DNA of 7,002 nucleotides from UMGS172 sp045649545 (GCA_045649545.1 JAZRQE010000056.1:1-7002), one strand, 5' to 3'; shown: positions 1 to 5,870, numbered from the stretch's first letter. A program made the numbers and translations. The notes: generated from the letters alone by a model not told the origin.

Positions 1-363
1 CTTAACCCCGGACTTATAAATGCTTCGGGCTACTCATGGACCGGAGATTATGTAACAGTTACGGGAGACTTGTGCGCAGACCTGCTCAGCAATATCGCAT
101 CTGAGCAACGTGCAAAGGTAGTTTATGAATATCTTTACCGCCAGATTGACGACAAAAAGGTGCGTGAGACCATCGACTTCCTTTTAAATCGTGAGGAAGC
201 GCATAATCAAATGTTCCGTGATGCCTTTAACAAGGTGCAAAACTCCGGGTCTAACAGAGATTTCGGCACAACAAAGGCTGCTAAAATGTATTTCTCAATG
301 TCTGATCCCGGTCCTAACGCTTTTGCCACCAACGATACAGAGCCTGTTTCTTTTGATAAGTAG
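1..363 (+). CDS. Manganese catalase, CotJC type (3' part only)
   Basis: C-terminal 120 residues of a manganese-containing catalase of the CotJC spore-coat type; the 5' end lies left of the window. The family has a ferritin-like four-helix bundle with a di-manganese centre that breaks down hydrogen peroxide, and CotJC is a component of the spore coat in Bacilli and Clostridia. Visible here are the NPGL...ASGYSWTGDY segment, the helix containing ASEQRAKVVYEYL, and the helix with REEAHNQMF, whose Glu and His are the expected metal ligands. A C-terminal tail follows with FSMSDPGPN and ends in SFDK. The family is about 190-200 aa, so roughly 70-80 residues are missing. The reading frame is open from the first base, so the TTG at 70 is an internal Leu codon, not a start. 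The gene ends 2 nt before a strong terminator. Family assignment is confident; coat localisation is inferred from family knowledge. Confidence 0.9.
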   Translation, partial: LNPGLINASGYSWTGDYVTVTGDLCADLLSNIASEQRAKVVYEYLYRQIDDKKVRETIDFLLNREEAHNQMFRDAFNKVQNSGSNRDFGTTKAAKMYFSMSDPGPNAFATNDTEPVSFDK

Positions 364-364
364 T

Positions 365-401
365 AAAAACCTCTCTGCTGAAATTCGGCAGAGAGGTTTT
401 T
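365..401. terminator. Shared bidirectional terminator
   Basis: Perfect stem of CCTCTCTGC (370-378) with GCAGAGAGG (388-396) and a 9-nt loop. It is flanked by A5 at 365-369 and T5 at 397-401, which extend the stem and give a U-tract in both directions. It starts just after the catalase stop codon and lies 2 nt past the stop of the convergent membrane-protein gene, so it serves both transcripts. Confidence 0.9.
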
Positions 402-403
402 CA

Positions 404-859
404 TCACCACATAACTGCACCGCCGTTGAGGAGAGGTGCGTGTCTGGGGTTAAACATCAGGTTGCAAGAAAGAGCGATTAAGAACACGAGTGTGAAAAAA
501 CAGAAGTTGACGATAATTATTTTTGACAGTTTATCTTTTTTGGCGGTGTCGCTAAATATAACATAGTAAACAAAGCCGACAATGGCACAAAAGATAAGCG
601 AAAAGCCAAAAGGTCGGCGGAAATAGATGGCATAAAGCAAACCCCAAAAGCAGACTGCCGTCAGCATAAGGTAGACAAGGAACCGCACCATTTTTGATTT
701 TGCATCTACAAGGACAAGAACTGCTGGGATATATAAAATCAAAAGTGCAAATCTCATCACAATAGCATCATCAAGATATATAAATATGTAACCGGTCATT
801 ATTCCTGCTACAAGTTCGATTAGGTATGTACAAACCATACAACTATTACTGCGGGACAC
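404..859 (-). CDS. Five-helix membrane protein of unknown function, partner of DUF6088 gene
   Basis: 151-aa hydrophobic protein that I do not recognise. Five probable membrane segments lie at about residues 10-28, 33-51, 58-78, 85-102 and 113-134, separated by short charged loops (VDAKSK, RRP, DTAKKDKLSK); the tail ends GGAVMW. The GTG start at 859 is preferred: GAGG lies 9 nt upstream, and the coding region then overlaps the end of the DUF6088 gene by 14 nt, a sign of translational coupling. The alternative ATG at 838 has no visible ribosome site. The gene sits directly behind an AbiEi-like gene, in the position a type IV toxin gene would occupy, but it has no nucleotidyltransferase signature and is all membrane. 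It may be a membrane effector controlled by its neighbour or merely a passenger; the sequence does not decide. Transcription ends at the shared terminator at 365-401. Confidence 0.75.
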   Translation of the reverse strand: MSRSNSCMVCTYLIELVAGIMTGYIFIYLDDAIVMRFALLILYIPAVLVLVDAKSKMVRFLVYLMLTAVCFWGLLYAIYFRRPFGFSLIFCAIVGFVYYVIFSDTAKKDKLSKIIIVNFCFFTLVFLIALSCNLMFNPRHAPLLNGGAVMW

Positions 860-1466
860 GGTAGATTACCTCGCTTTCAATTAGATTTCGGCAAGTCTTA
901 TCGGGGAAATACGGTATGTATTTGGTAATTTGCTTTTGGGTTATGCGATTTTCTGAGATATAGTCAGATAAAAGTTTGCGTTTATACTCGTCAAGAGTTT
1001 CAACATCAATTCCGTTCATCAGTTCCAAAAAGCAAAGGACTGGGGCGTTGTGTTTGTCGATTTTGGTTCGTGCGGAACGCAATATAATTCTTTGCCCTGC
1101 AATTGTAACTGTTCGCGACCTTTTCTTTTCGATGTTGGTATAAATATTGATTGTCTTTGGTTTAACCTTTGTTAATCCTAGTTGATACTGAATATAAGTA
1201 CCCGAGTAATAACCAAAGACTTCTTCATTATCACAAATATATTTCTTTTCAATAGCAGTTGTAGTATTAAAGATAAGCGTACCGAATTTAGTTTTCTTGG
1301 GTATGAAATACACACCTCTTTCAAGTCGTACAATCTTTTTTGATTTACATAGTTTGCTTAGCTCTTTGTAGATTTGTTGTTTGGGATAGTTTTCGTATTG
1401 AACCTCATTGGCTAGTATGGGTTTGTTATATCCATACTTTTGTGTTAGAAATTTAAATAAACTCAT
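846..1466 (-). CDS. DUF6088 / AbiEi-like winged-helix protein
   Basis: 206-aa protein resembling the DUF6088 / type IV AbiEi antitoxin-like family. Residues 1 to about 62 look like a winged-helix DNA-binding domain (YKELSKLCKSKKIVRLERG, then VYFIPKKTKFG, the typical 'RGVYxxPxKTxFG' end of this domain). The following part has FGYYSGTYIQYQLGLT, matching the 'SGxxxxxxLGL' region of AbiEi proteins, then a basic segment (EKKRSRTVTIAG) and an acidic and basic C-terminus. The start at 1466 is chosen because AAGGAGG lies 5 nt upstream; an in-frame ATG at 1499 would place that ribosome site inside the gene. AbiEi proteins repress their own promoter and neutralise a co-transcribed AbiEii nucleotidyltransferase. 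No such toxin is present; a membrane-protein gene overlaps the 3' end instead. Family call is fairly confident; an antitoxin role here is inference. Confidence 0.8.
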   Translation of the reverse strand: MSLFKFLTQKYGYNKPILANEVQYENYPKQQIYKELSKLCKSKKIVRLERGVYFIPKKTKFGTLIFNTTTAIEKKYICDNEEVFGYYSGTYIQYQLGLTKVKPKTINIYTNIEKKRSRTVTIAGQRIILRSARTKIDKHNAPVLCFLELMNGIDVETLDEYKRKLLSDYISENRITQKQITKYIPYFPDKTCRNLIESEVIYRVPQ

Positions 1467-1552
1467 TTTAACCTCCTTATTTTTAGGAGAAACTTTCACA
1501 TAGTGCGTGAAAATTACTCCCTATTTTTTCAATATGATTTATGCGGTTTGAA

Positions 1553-2275
1553 TTAGTTAAAAAGTGCTCTAAACCCCCTTAAATACTGGATTTGTGTGTA
1601 GAATAAGACCATACCCTCGTGTGTTGGGTATGGTCTTATTTTAACATCATCAGGTGCCATGGCGGCACCCATATTGTTCATATCGGTGACGTCAAGGTCG
1701 ATGATTTTGCCGACTGTGTATGCGTTAACTTTAATTCCATTTGTGTTTCTGCGTAACAGCACCGAGCCTGAGCCGGTAACTGTCCATTGTGCTGTAGGCG
1801 GACGCTGTCCGCCGTATTCTAACGGAAAACGGAACTGTCTTTCCGAACTGCAGAAGTGTGATGACGTGACGGCGATTGCCTTTTCTGCCGCACCACTTTC
1901 AATGGCTGTTGCTGCCATTATAGTGCTTAACGCCATTGTTGAGCAGGCTCCGTAAAGTCCTATGAACGGGATTCCAAGTTCACGTAAACCATAAGCACTG
2001 CCGATGCACTGGTTTAATAGGTCACCCGCGAAAATCATATCAATGTCAGTTGGGGAGAGGTCGGCCTTTTTTAAAGTTGTGCTGACTGAAACTTTTTGCA
2101 ATTGGCTTTCCGCTTTTTCAAATGAGCTTTGTCCTAAAAATTCGTCCTGAAAGGTCTTGTCGAAGTATTTGGAAAGAGGTCCCTCGGCTTCTTTGGGACC
2201 GACTGTCGCAGAGTATGAACCGATATATACACCGTTTTCCAAAACGGTTGTGCGTTTGCCTTGTCTTTTAGCCAT
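1553..2275 (-). CDS. spoVAD: SpoVAD-like stage V sporulation protein AD, C-terminally truncated
   Basis: 240-aa protein whose first about 208 residues are clearly SpoVAD, the thiolase-fold cytoplasmic component of the SpoVA channel that binds dipicolinic acid for uptake into the forespore. Visible family blocks are VGPKEAEGPL (about 26-34), FDKTF (38-42), FAGDLLNQC (82-90), YGACST with the conserved Cys at 111, SSERQFRFPLEYGGQ (143-157), VTGSGSV (166-172) and NNMGAAMAP (200-208). The family is about 330-340 aa, so the whole second half is missing. From about residue 210 the reading frame enters a perfect inverted repeat and ends in an unrelated tail of about 28 residues. The ATG at 2275 is chosen for GGCGG 7 nt upstream; an in-frame upstream ATG at 2326 lacks support. 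Neither spoVAC nor spoVAE is adjacent. Likely a broken paralogue rather than the working operon copy. Confidence 0.8.
   Translation of the reverse strand: MAKRQGKRTTVLENGVYIGSYSATVGPKEAEGPLSKYFDKTFQDEFLGQSSFEKAESQLQKVSVSTTLKKADLSPTDIDMIFAGDLLNQCIGSAYGLRELGIPFIGLYGACSTMALSTIMAATAIESGAAEKAIAVTSSHFCSSERQFRFPLEYGGQRPPTAQWTVTGSGSVLLRRNTNGIKVNAYTVGKIIDLDVTDMNNMGAAMAPDDVKIRPYPTHEGMVLFYTQIQYLRGFRALFN
1602..1640. repeat. Perfect 15-bp inverted repeat at the SpoVAD breakpoint
   Basis: AATAAGACCATACCC (1602-1616) and GGGTATGGTCTTATT (1626-1640) are exact reverse complements around a 9-nt loop. It lies inside the SpoVAD-like reading frame, just where resemblance to the family stops. It could be a terminator-like hairpin: read on the plus strand it is followed by TTAAC after a T-rich arm, and on the minus strand there is no U-tract. 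It could equally be the end of a lost or degraded mobile element. Confidence 0.8.
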
Positions 2276-2331
2276 AAATTTACCGCCTTTTTCGTTTTGG
2301 GTTATTGTTGCACGAAAAGGCCGCAATATAC

Positions 2332-2370
2332 AAAAAAGCGGTCCGCGTAAGTGATACGCGAACCGCTTTT
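2332..2370 (-). terminator. Terminator-type hairpin upstream of the SpoVAD-like gene
   Basis: A 16-bp stem (2334-2349 with 2355-2370) has one mismatch and a 5-nt loop AGTGA. Read on the minus strand it is followed by six U (2332-2337). It lies 57 nt upstream of the SpoVAD-like start, in the same orientation. No minus-strand gene lies between it and the DUF1846 terminator 700 bp away. It therefore either attenuates a leader transcript of the SpoVAD-like gene, stops antisense transcription through the 2.4-3.1 kb region, or is left over from a lost gene. Confidence 0.75.
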
Positions 2371-2466
2371 AAAACCAATCAACAAATCTATTCTATCATT
2401 TTTAAATAAAAATGTCAACTGACGAGATAAACAAAGATTTTTTTAATACTTTGTTGAATTTGCGAA

Positions 2467-2495
2467 TAGACAAATGTCTACACCTTGTGTATAAT
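2467..2495 (+). promoter_or_regulatory. Strong sigma-A-type promoter of the candidate ncRNA, with overlapping dyads
   Basis: TAGACA (2467-2472, 5/6 of the -35 consensus), a 17-nt spacer and a perfect TATAAT (2490-2495) predict a start near 2502. The -35 is one arm of the palindrome TAGACA-AA-TGTCTA (2467-2480). A second dyad, TACAC-CTT-GTGTA (2479-2491), fills the rest of the spacer and reaches the -10. The GACA-NN-TGTC core resembles operators of the BlaI/MecI/CopY repressor family. Promoter call is strong; the operator role is inference. Confidence 0.8.
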
Positions 2496-2501
2496 GTAGT
2501 C

Positions 2502-3049
2502 AAAGGAAAGACAAAAACCGATAAAAAACAAATAAACCACGACGTCGTAAGGGTAAGAAAGGGGACTGATTCCGATGAAAATGTTAGATGAACCACCGGT
2601 GCATTTTGGTGAAAATAAAATAGAAAGGAATGAGTCCAAAGAACAGTTAAGTTAAAAACCTCAAAACTATAAAGATGAAAAGGAATGAGTCCGAAATACA
2701 GTTTAGTACGTTTTAGATTTATTAAACAGTGAAGGGTGAGTCCGAAGTACAGTTAAATTAGAGGCTTAAAGATTACGATATTCATAAGTTTGGTGTTACC
2801 GATGAACTAAGGGTCAAAGAAAAGTGCGTTATTGTGAAGTGCAAGCGTCAGGCTGATAAGTTTTAAATAGGTGAGTCCAAGGGTTAATTGAGTAACGGTT
2901 CTTAAAAGAATAAGAAAAACCAAACATTTACAATTTAATAGTGTCAAACTTTAACATATATACGTTATGATATGTGAGGTACAGACCAATGGAGATTCAG
3001 AATTGATACCCACCGAAAATTGAGATTAATTTTCGGTGGGGACTTTTTT
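2502..3049 (+). ncRNA. Candidate large non-coding RNA with repeated TGAGTCC motifs
   Basis: A transcript of about 550 nt is bounded by the promoter at 2467-2495 and the terminator at 3009-3049. No frame holds a credible protein. GGAATGAGTCC occurs twice exactly (2627-2637, 2682-2692), with variants GGGTGAGTCC (2734-2743) and GGTGAGTCC (2870-2878). Copies 2627, 2682 and 2734 continue with an AAAxACAGTT-type extension. Near the 5' end GGACTGATTCC (2563-2573) can pair with the two exact copies over 10 of 11 positions, leaving one G-G mismatch, so competing long-range helices are possible. Another GGGGACT lies at the base of the terminator. Size and stand-alone architecture resemble large ornate bacterial RNAs such as OLE, GOLLD or ROOL, but I cannot assign a class. 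It does not show the ends of tmRNA or the conserved regions of RNase P RNA. An alternative is decayed coding DNA. Confidence 0.55.
3009..3049 (+). terminator. Terminator of the candidate ncRNA
   Basis: Perfect 13-bp stem (3009-3021 with 3028-3040), 6-nt loop GAGATT, then GAC and six T (3044-3049). A textbook intrinsic terminator on the plus strand. Confidence 0.92.
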
Positions 3050-3053
3050 GTGT

Positions 3054-3089
3054 AAAATAAAAAGCGTTGCTTGTTTTAAGCAACGCTTT
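3054..3089 (-). terminator. Terminator of the DUF1846 gene
   Basis: Perfect 12-bp stem AAAGCGTTGCTT (3061-3072) with AAGCAACGCTTT (3078-3089) and a 5-nt loop. On the minus strand a T-rich run over 3054-3060 follows. It lies 11 nt past the stop of the DUF1846 gene and back to back with the ncRNA terminator. Confidence 0.88.
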
Positions 3090-3099
3090 AATAATTTTA

Positions 3100-4584
3100 T
3101 CAACCGTGGTAAAGTTTTTTGGTTTGGTATTTCGGCTCTAAGGTTAAGTTTACGCCCAACTTTTTAAACACATTAGTGTCAACGGTGCTCAACATAACCG
3201 AACTGTGTGCCTCGCAATGACGTAATTCTGAAAGTTTGCCCATTGCCTTTTTGGCATTTTCATCAGTAACTGCCGAAATGCAGAGTGCAATCAAAATTTC
3301 GTCGGTATGCAATCTTGGGTTGTGGTTGCCTAATGAGTTAACTTTTAATTCTTGCACAGGTTCGATAACGTTTTGCGGGATTAAGCGAACTTCTTTTGGG
3401 ATTCCGGCTAAAGCCTTCAAAGCGTTAAGCAAAAGTGCCGAGCTTGCACCGAGCAGGGAAGTTGTCTTGCCGGTGATAATACGTCCGTCGGGCAACTCGA
3501 TTGCGGCGGCGGGAGCATCAGTTTCTTCAGCTCTTTGGTTTGCCGCGGCGATAACCTTGCGGTCGGCAGTATTAATGCCTGCCTGCTCCATCAAAAGTTC
3601 AATTTTCATAGTTTCGGTGTCGTCGGTTTCACCTTTGCTCTTGCGGCACTGAGCATCGTAATAACGGCGAATAATCTCGTTATCGGCAGCCTTTTTTACG
3701 GCATCGGCATCAAAAATGCAGTTTCCTGCCATATTAACGCCCATATCGGTCGGGGATTTATAAGGACAGCTGCCTAACATTCTTTCCATACAAGCCTTAA
3801 CAACAGGGAAAATTTCAACATCGCGGTTGTAGTTTACGGCAGTTTCACCGTAGGCTTCCAAATGGAACGGGTCAATCATATTAACGTCGTTAAGGTCGGC
3901 AGTGGCAGCCTCGTATGCGAGGTTGACCGAGTTTTTCAAAGCTAAATTCCAAATTGGGAAGGTTTCAAATTTTGCATAGCCTGCTTCAACACCGCGTTTA
4001 TGCTCGTGGTAAAGCTGGCTTAAGCAGGTTGCCATTTTGCCGCTTCCGGGTCCCGGTGCGGTAACAACAACGAGGTTTCTGGTGGTTTTGATATATTCGT
4101 TTTTGCCGTATCCTTCGTCAGAAACAATCAATTTAAGGTTAGAAGGGTAGCCGGAAATTGGATAATGTTTGTAAACGGGAACGCCTAAATTCTTTAACTT
4201 GTTGGCAAAAGCGTCAGCTGAGGACTGACCTGTGTAGCGGGTAAGCACAACACTGCCCACGTAAAGTCCAAATCCGCGGAAAGCGTCAATAAGGCGTAAA
4301 ACATCGAGGTCGTATGTTATGCCGAGGTCACCTCTGACCTTGTTTTTCTCAATATCAGCGGCGTTTATGACAATGACAATTTCGGCTTGGTCTTTCAAGC
4401 GAGCAAGCATCTTGATTTTTGAGTCAGGAGCAAAGCCGGGCAAAACACGTGCGGCGTGATAGTCGTCAAAAAGCTTACCGCCAAACTCCAAATACAGTTT
4501 ACCGCCAAACTTCTTTATGCGTTCCTGAATATGTTCGGATTGCATTTGCAAATATTTGTCATTATCAAAACCGACACGATACAT
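3100..4584 (-). CDS. DUF1846 (UPF0371) family protein
   Basis: 494-aa protein matching the full length (about 490-500 aa) of the DUF1846/UPF0371 family, common in Firmicutes and other bacteria; its biochemical role is not established. Recognisable blocks are MYRVGFDNDKYLQMQSEHI at the N-terminus, FGGKLFDDYHAARVLPGF (about 34-51), VVTAPGPGSGKMATCLSQLY (about 173-192; a glycine-rich, P-loop-like turn GPGSGK), DVNMIDPFHLEAYG (about 233-246) and a C-terminal half with HTDEILIALCISAV and LRHCEAHSSVMLS. The family is soluble and cytoplasmic, and no signal or membrane segment is visible here. The ATG at 4584 has AGAGG upstream at good spacing. It sits downstream of the phosphatase gene on the same strand, but a strong terminator lies between them, only 42 nt before this start, so its expression may depend on read-through or on a promoter I cannot resolve. 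Confidence 0.93.
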   Translation of the reverse strand: MYRVGFDNDKYLQMQSEHIQERIKKFGGKLYLEFGGKLFDDYHAARVLPGFAPDSKIKMLARLKDQAEIVIVINAADIEKNKVRGDLGITYDLDVLRLIDAFRGFGLYVGSVVLTRYTGQSSADAFANKLKNLGVPVYKHYPISGYPSNLKLIVSDEGYGKNEYIKTTRNLVVVTAPGPGSGKMATCLSQLYHEHKRGVEAGYAKFETFPIWNLALKNSVNLAYEAATADLNDVNMIDPFHLEAYGETAVNYNRDVEIFPVVKACMERMLGSCPYKSPTDMGVNMAGNCIFDADAVKKAADNEIIRRYYDAQCRKSKGETDDTETMKIELLMEQAGINTADRKVIAAANQRAEETDAPAAAIELPDGRIITGKTTSLLGASSALLLNALKALAGIPKEVRLIPQNVIEPVQELKVNSLGNHNPRLHTDEILIALCISAVTDENAKKAMGKLSELRHCEAHSSVMLSTVDTNVFKKLGVNLTLEPKYQTKKLYHG

Positions 4585-4626
4585 TTCTTAACCTCTTTTA
4601 CACTTTACTTCTCAAAATTGTTCCTC

Positions 4627-4672
4627 AAAAAAAATAAGCGAAATGAATTTCGCCGAAACTCTTTTCGCTTAT
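4627..4672 (-). terminator. Long terminator between phosphatase and DUF1846 genes
   Basis: On the minus strand, a 10-bp stem (4663-4672 with 4634-4643), an A-A internal loop, then a second 6-bp stem with one G-U pair and loop CGGCG, followed by eight U (4627-4634). It should stop transcripts from the phosphatase gene, or act as an attenuator in a leader of the DUF1846 gene, whose start codon is 42 nt further on. Confidence 0.85.
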
Positions 4673-4743
4673 ATAGTTTAACATACTTTTTAGTGTTTTA
4701 CAAGTGCAAAAACACAAAATTTTGACAAGATATTGTATTTTAC

Positions 4744-5211
4744 CTATTTTGATTCCAGTGTATCAAGCAATGCGGTGCAGCCCAAAAGAATATCGTTGTA
4801 GCAGGTGGTAAAGTCGCCTGAATACCACGGGTCGGACACATCTCGGTCGACTTTGGCAAATTTCAAAAGTTTATGCACCTTTTTATCGGGGTCGGAGCCG
4901 ATAATCCTCATAATGTTTCGCATATTATTGGAGTCCATAACAACCAGCAGGTCATAGTTTACATAATCCTCGCGAGTGACCTGTACGGCACGTTTGCCGT
5001 CACACGAAATACCGTGTTTTTTAAGCTCGGCTTTGGCGGGCGGGTATACGGGGTTGCCGATACCGTTCCATATTTCCTCGGTGCTGGTTGCCGAGGAGGA
5101 AACATAATATTTTTCGGTTAAACCGCGTTTTTCTAAAAGGTCCTTGAAAATAAATTCAGCCATAGGCGAACGGCAAATGTTCCCGTGACAGACGAACATT
5201 ATTTTGAACAT
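4744..5211 (-). CDS. Low-molecular-weight protein tyrosine phosphatase
   Basis: 155-aa protein of usual family length. The P-loop CHGNICRS (residues 8-15, pattern CX5R) carries nucleophile Cys8 and phosphate-binding Arg14. The general-acid Asp is in SDPWY (Asp127), followed by the SGDF typical of the family. These enzymes hydrolyse phosphotyrosine (some phosphoarginine) in the cytoplasm; in Firmicutes they often oppose tyrosine kinases of capsule or stress pathways, but no kinase or polysaccharide gene is nearby, so the substrate is open. The ATG at 5211 has AGGTG 5 nt upstream. All catalytic residues are intact. Upstream, a palindromic repeat separates it from the DUF559 gene on the same strand. 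A second copy of its first codons lies at 6843-6881. Confidence 0.95.
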   Translation of the reverse strand: MFKIMFVCHGNICRSPMAEFIFKDLLEKRGLTEKYYVSSSATSTEEIWNGIGNPVYPPAKAELKKHGISCDGKRAVQVTREDYVNYDLLVVMDSNNMRNIMRIIGSDPDKKVHKLLKFAKVDRDVSDPWYSGDFTTCYNDILLGCTALLDTLESK

Positions 5212-5237
5212 TTTATCACCTTATTCTAGTTTTCTTG

Positions 5238-5287
5238 CCTCCCTCTGACGAGGGAGGTGTCACAGTTACACTGTGACGGAGGGAGAG
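5238..5287 (+). repeat. CTCCCTC/GAGGGAG palindromic repeat, copy A
   Basis: Small element built of CCTCCCTC-TGAC-GAGGGAGG (5238-5257), a hairpin GTCACAGT-TAC-ACTGTGAC (5259-5277) and closing GGAGGGAGAG (5278-5287). The 5' CTCCCTC can pair with either the near GAGGGAG or the terminal one, so two folds compete. It lies between the DUF559 and phosphatase genes. Confidence 0.85.
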
Positions 5288-5312
5288 AAACAAATAAGCA
5301 ACATAAATTATT

Positions 5313-5681
5313 TCAGCTGTCGTTTTGTGGGAGAGATTTTTTTACAGTTAAATTTATGTGTTCACATATACCGCTAAAATTATGGTCAATATCCAAATTA
5401 CAAACTCTTAAAACTGTTAAATTCATATTTTCTAATTCTTTGGTGCGTATTTTGTCTTTTTCGGTTTGTTCCGGAGTATAATGCCCACTACCGTCAAGCT
5501 CAACCACAAGTCTTGCTTTGGCACAATAAAAATCCACTATGTAGTTTCCTATTGCCTTTTGTCGTTGAAAACGGATAGGATAATTCCTTAAAAATAAGTA
5601 CCACAATTTCCGTTCCCAAGGTGTCATATTTTTACGTAAAGTTTTCGCAAGAGGGATGTTTGATTTGTTATATTCTTTCAT
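5313..5681 (-). CDS. DUF559 endonuclease-domain protein (Vsr-like fold)
   Basis: 122-aa DUF559 protein. The family has the fold of very-short-patch-repair and related PD-(D/E)XK endonucleases. Seen here: MTPWERKLWYLF (19-30) at the start of the domain, FQRQKAIGNYIVDFYC with Asp50, VVELDGSGH with Glu61, Asp63 and His67, and LRVCNLDID (91-99) at the end; these match the expected metal-binding residues, so the domain looks intact. Length is normal for a single-domain member. The actual DNA substrate of stand-alone members is not known. The ATG at 5681 fits the conserved N-terminus (NKSNIPLAKTLRKNMTPWE), but the nearest AGGA is only 1 nt from the ATG, a poor ribosome-site spacing. Palindromic repeats lie on both sides (5238-5287; 5731-5840 and 5871-5920). 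From memory of related gut Clostridia, such genes often end in or beside this repeat type. Confidence 0.88.
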   Translation of the reverse strand: MKEYNKSNIPLAKTLRKNMTPWERKLWYLFLRNYPIRFQRQKAIGNYIVDFYCAKARLVVELDGSGHYTPEQTEKDKIRTKELENMNLTVLRVCNLDIDHNFSGICEHINLTVKKSLPQNDS

Positions 5682-5730
5682 ATCCTACTTTATCTTTTCT
5701 GATTTTTCCTTTTAGATGATGTTATTCGTG

Positions 5731-5840
5731 GCTCCCTCTGACGAGGGGAGACTCTTTCGCTGTGCGAGAGAGATGTCACAAAGTGACAGAGAGAGACGGC
5801 CGCCGTCAGCGGCTGTCAGCGTAGCTGACTGAGGGAGAGA
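5731..5840 (+). repeat. CTCCCTC/GAGGGAG palindromic repeat, long copy B with hairpin array
   Basis: Same start (CTCCCTCTGACGAGGG) and same end (GAGGGAGAGA) as copy A, but with several hairpins inside: CTCTTTCGC-TGT-GCGAGAGAG (5752-5772), TGTCAC-AAA-GTGACA (5774-5788), GACGG-CCG-CCGTC (5795-5807) and GTCAGC-GTA-GCTGAC (5815-5829). All have 3-nt loops; two are joined by a GAGAGA-type linker. It lies just upstream of the DUF559 gene. Confidence 0.85.
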
Positions 5841-5870
5841 ATACACGAAAATTTAATCAGCATAGTTGTC

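Noticed and set aside
1659..1955. Plus-strand open frame opposite the SpoVAD-like gene
   Set aside because: Antisense shadow of the recognised SpoVAD blocks.
2276..2332. Possible sigma-G promoter for the SpoVAD-like gene
   Set aside because: A GTATA -35-like element exists, but no acceptable CATnnTA-type -10 lies at the right distance.
2402..2596. Minus-strand open frame of 64 codons opposite the ncRNA promoter
   Set aside because: Low-complexity translation, no ribosome site, and it overlaps a strong plus-strand promoter.
2682..2705. Hammerhead-ribozyme-like string ATGAGTCCGAAA
   Set aside because: It looks like CUGAUGAG...GAAA, but there is no GGAC partner for stem II before the GAAA and no stem III context.
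2763..2867. 34-codon open stretch ending KCKRQADKF in the candidate ncRNA
   Set aside because: Preceded directly by a stop, has no start codon with a ribosome site, and lies in a region without other coding signs; at most a relic.
2627..2890. CRISPR-like array of TGAGTCC repeats
   Set aside because: Only four short, imperfect repeats with unequal spacing (about 50, 50 and 135 nt) and no spacer structure or cas genes.
3236..3777. Long plus-strand open frames opposite the DUF1846 gene
   Set aside because: They are antisense shadows of a clearly real conserved gene, without ribosome sites or recognisable products.
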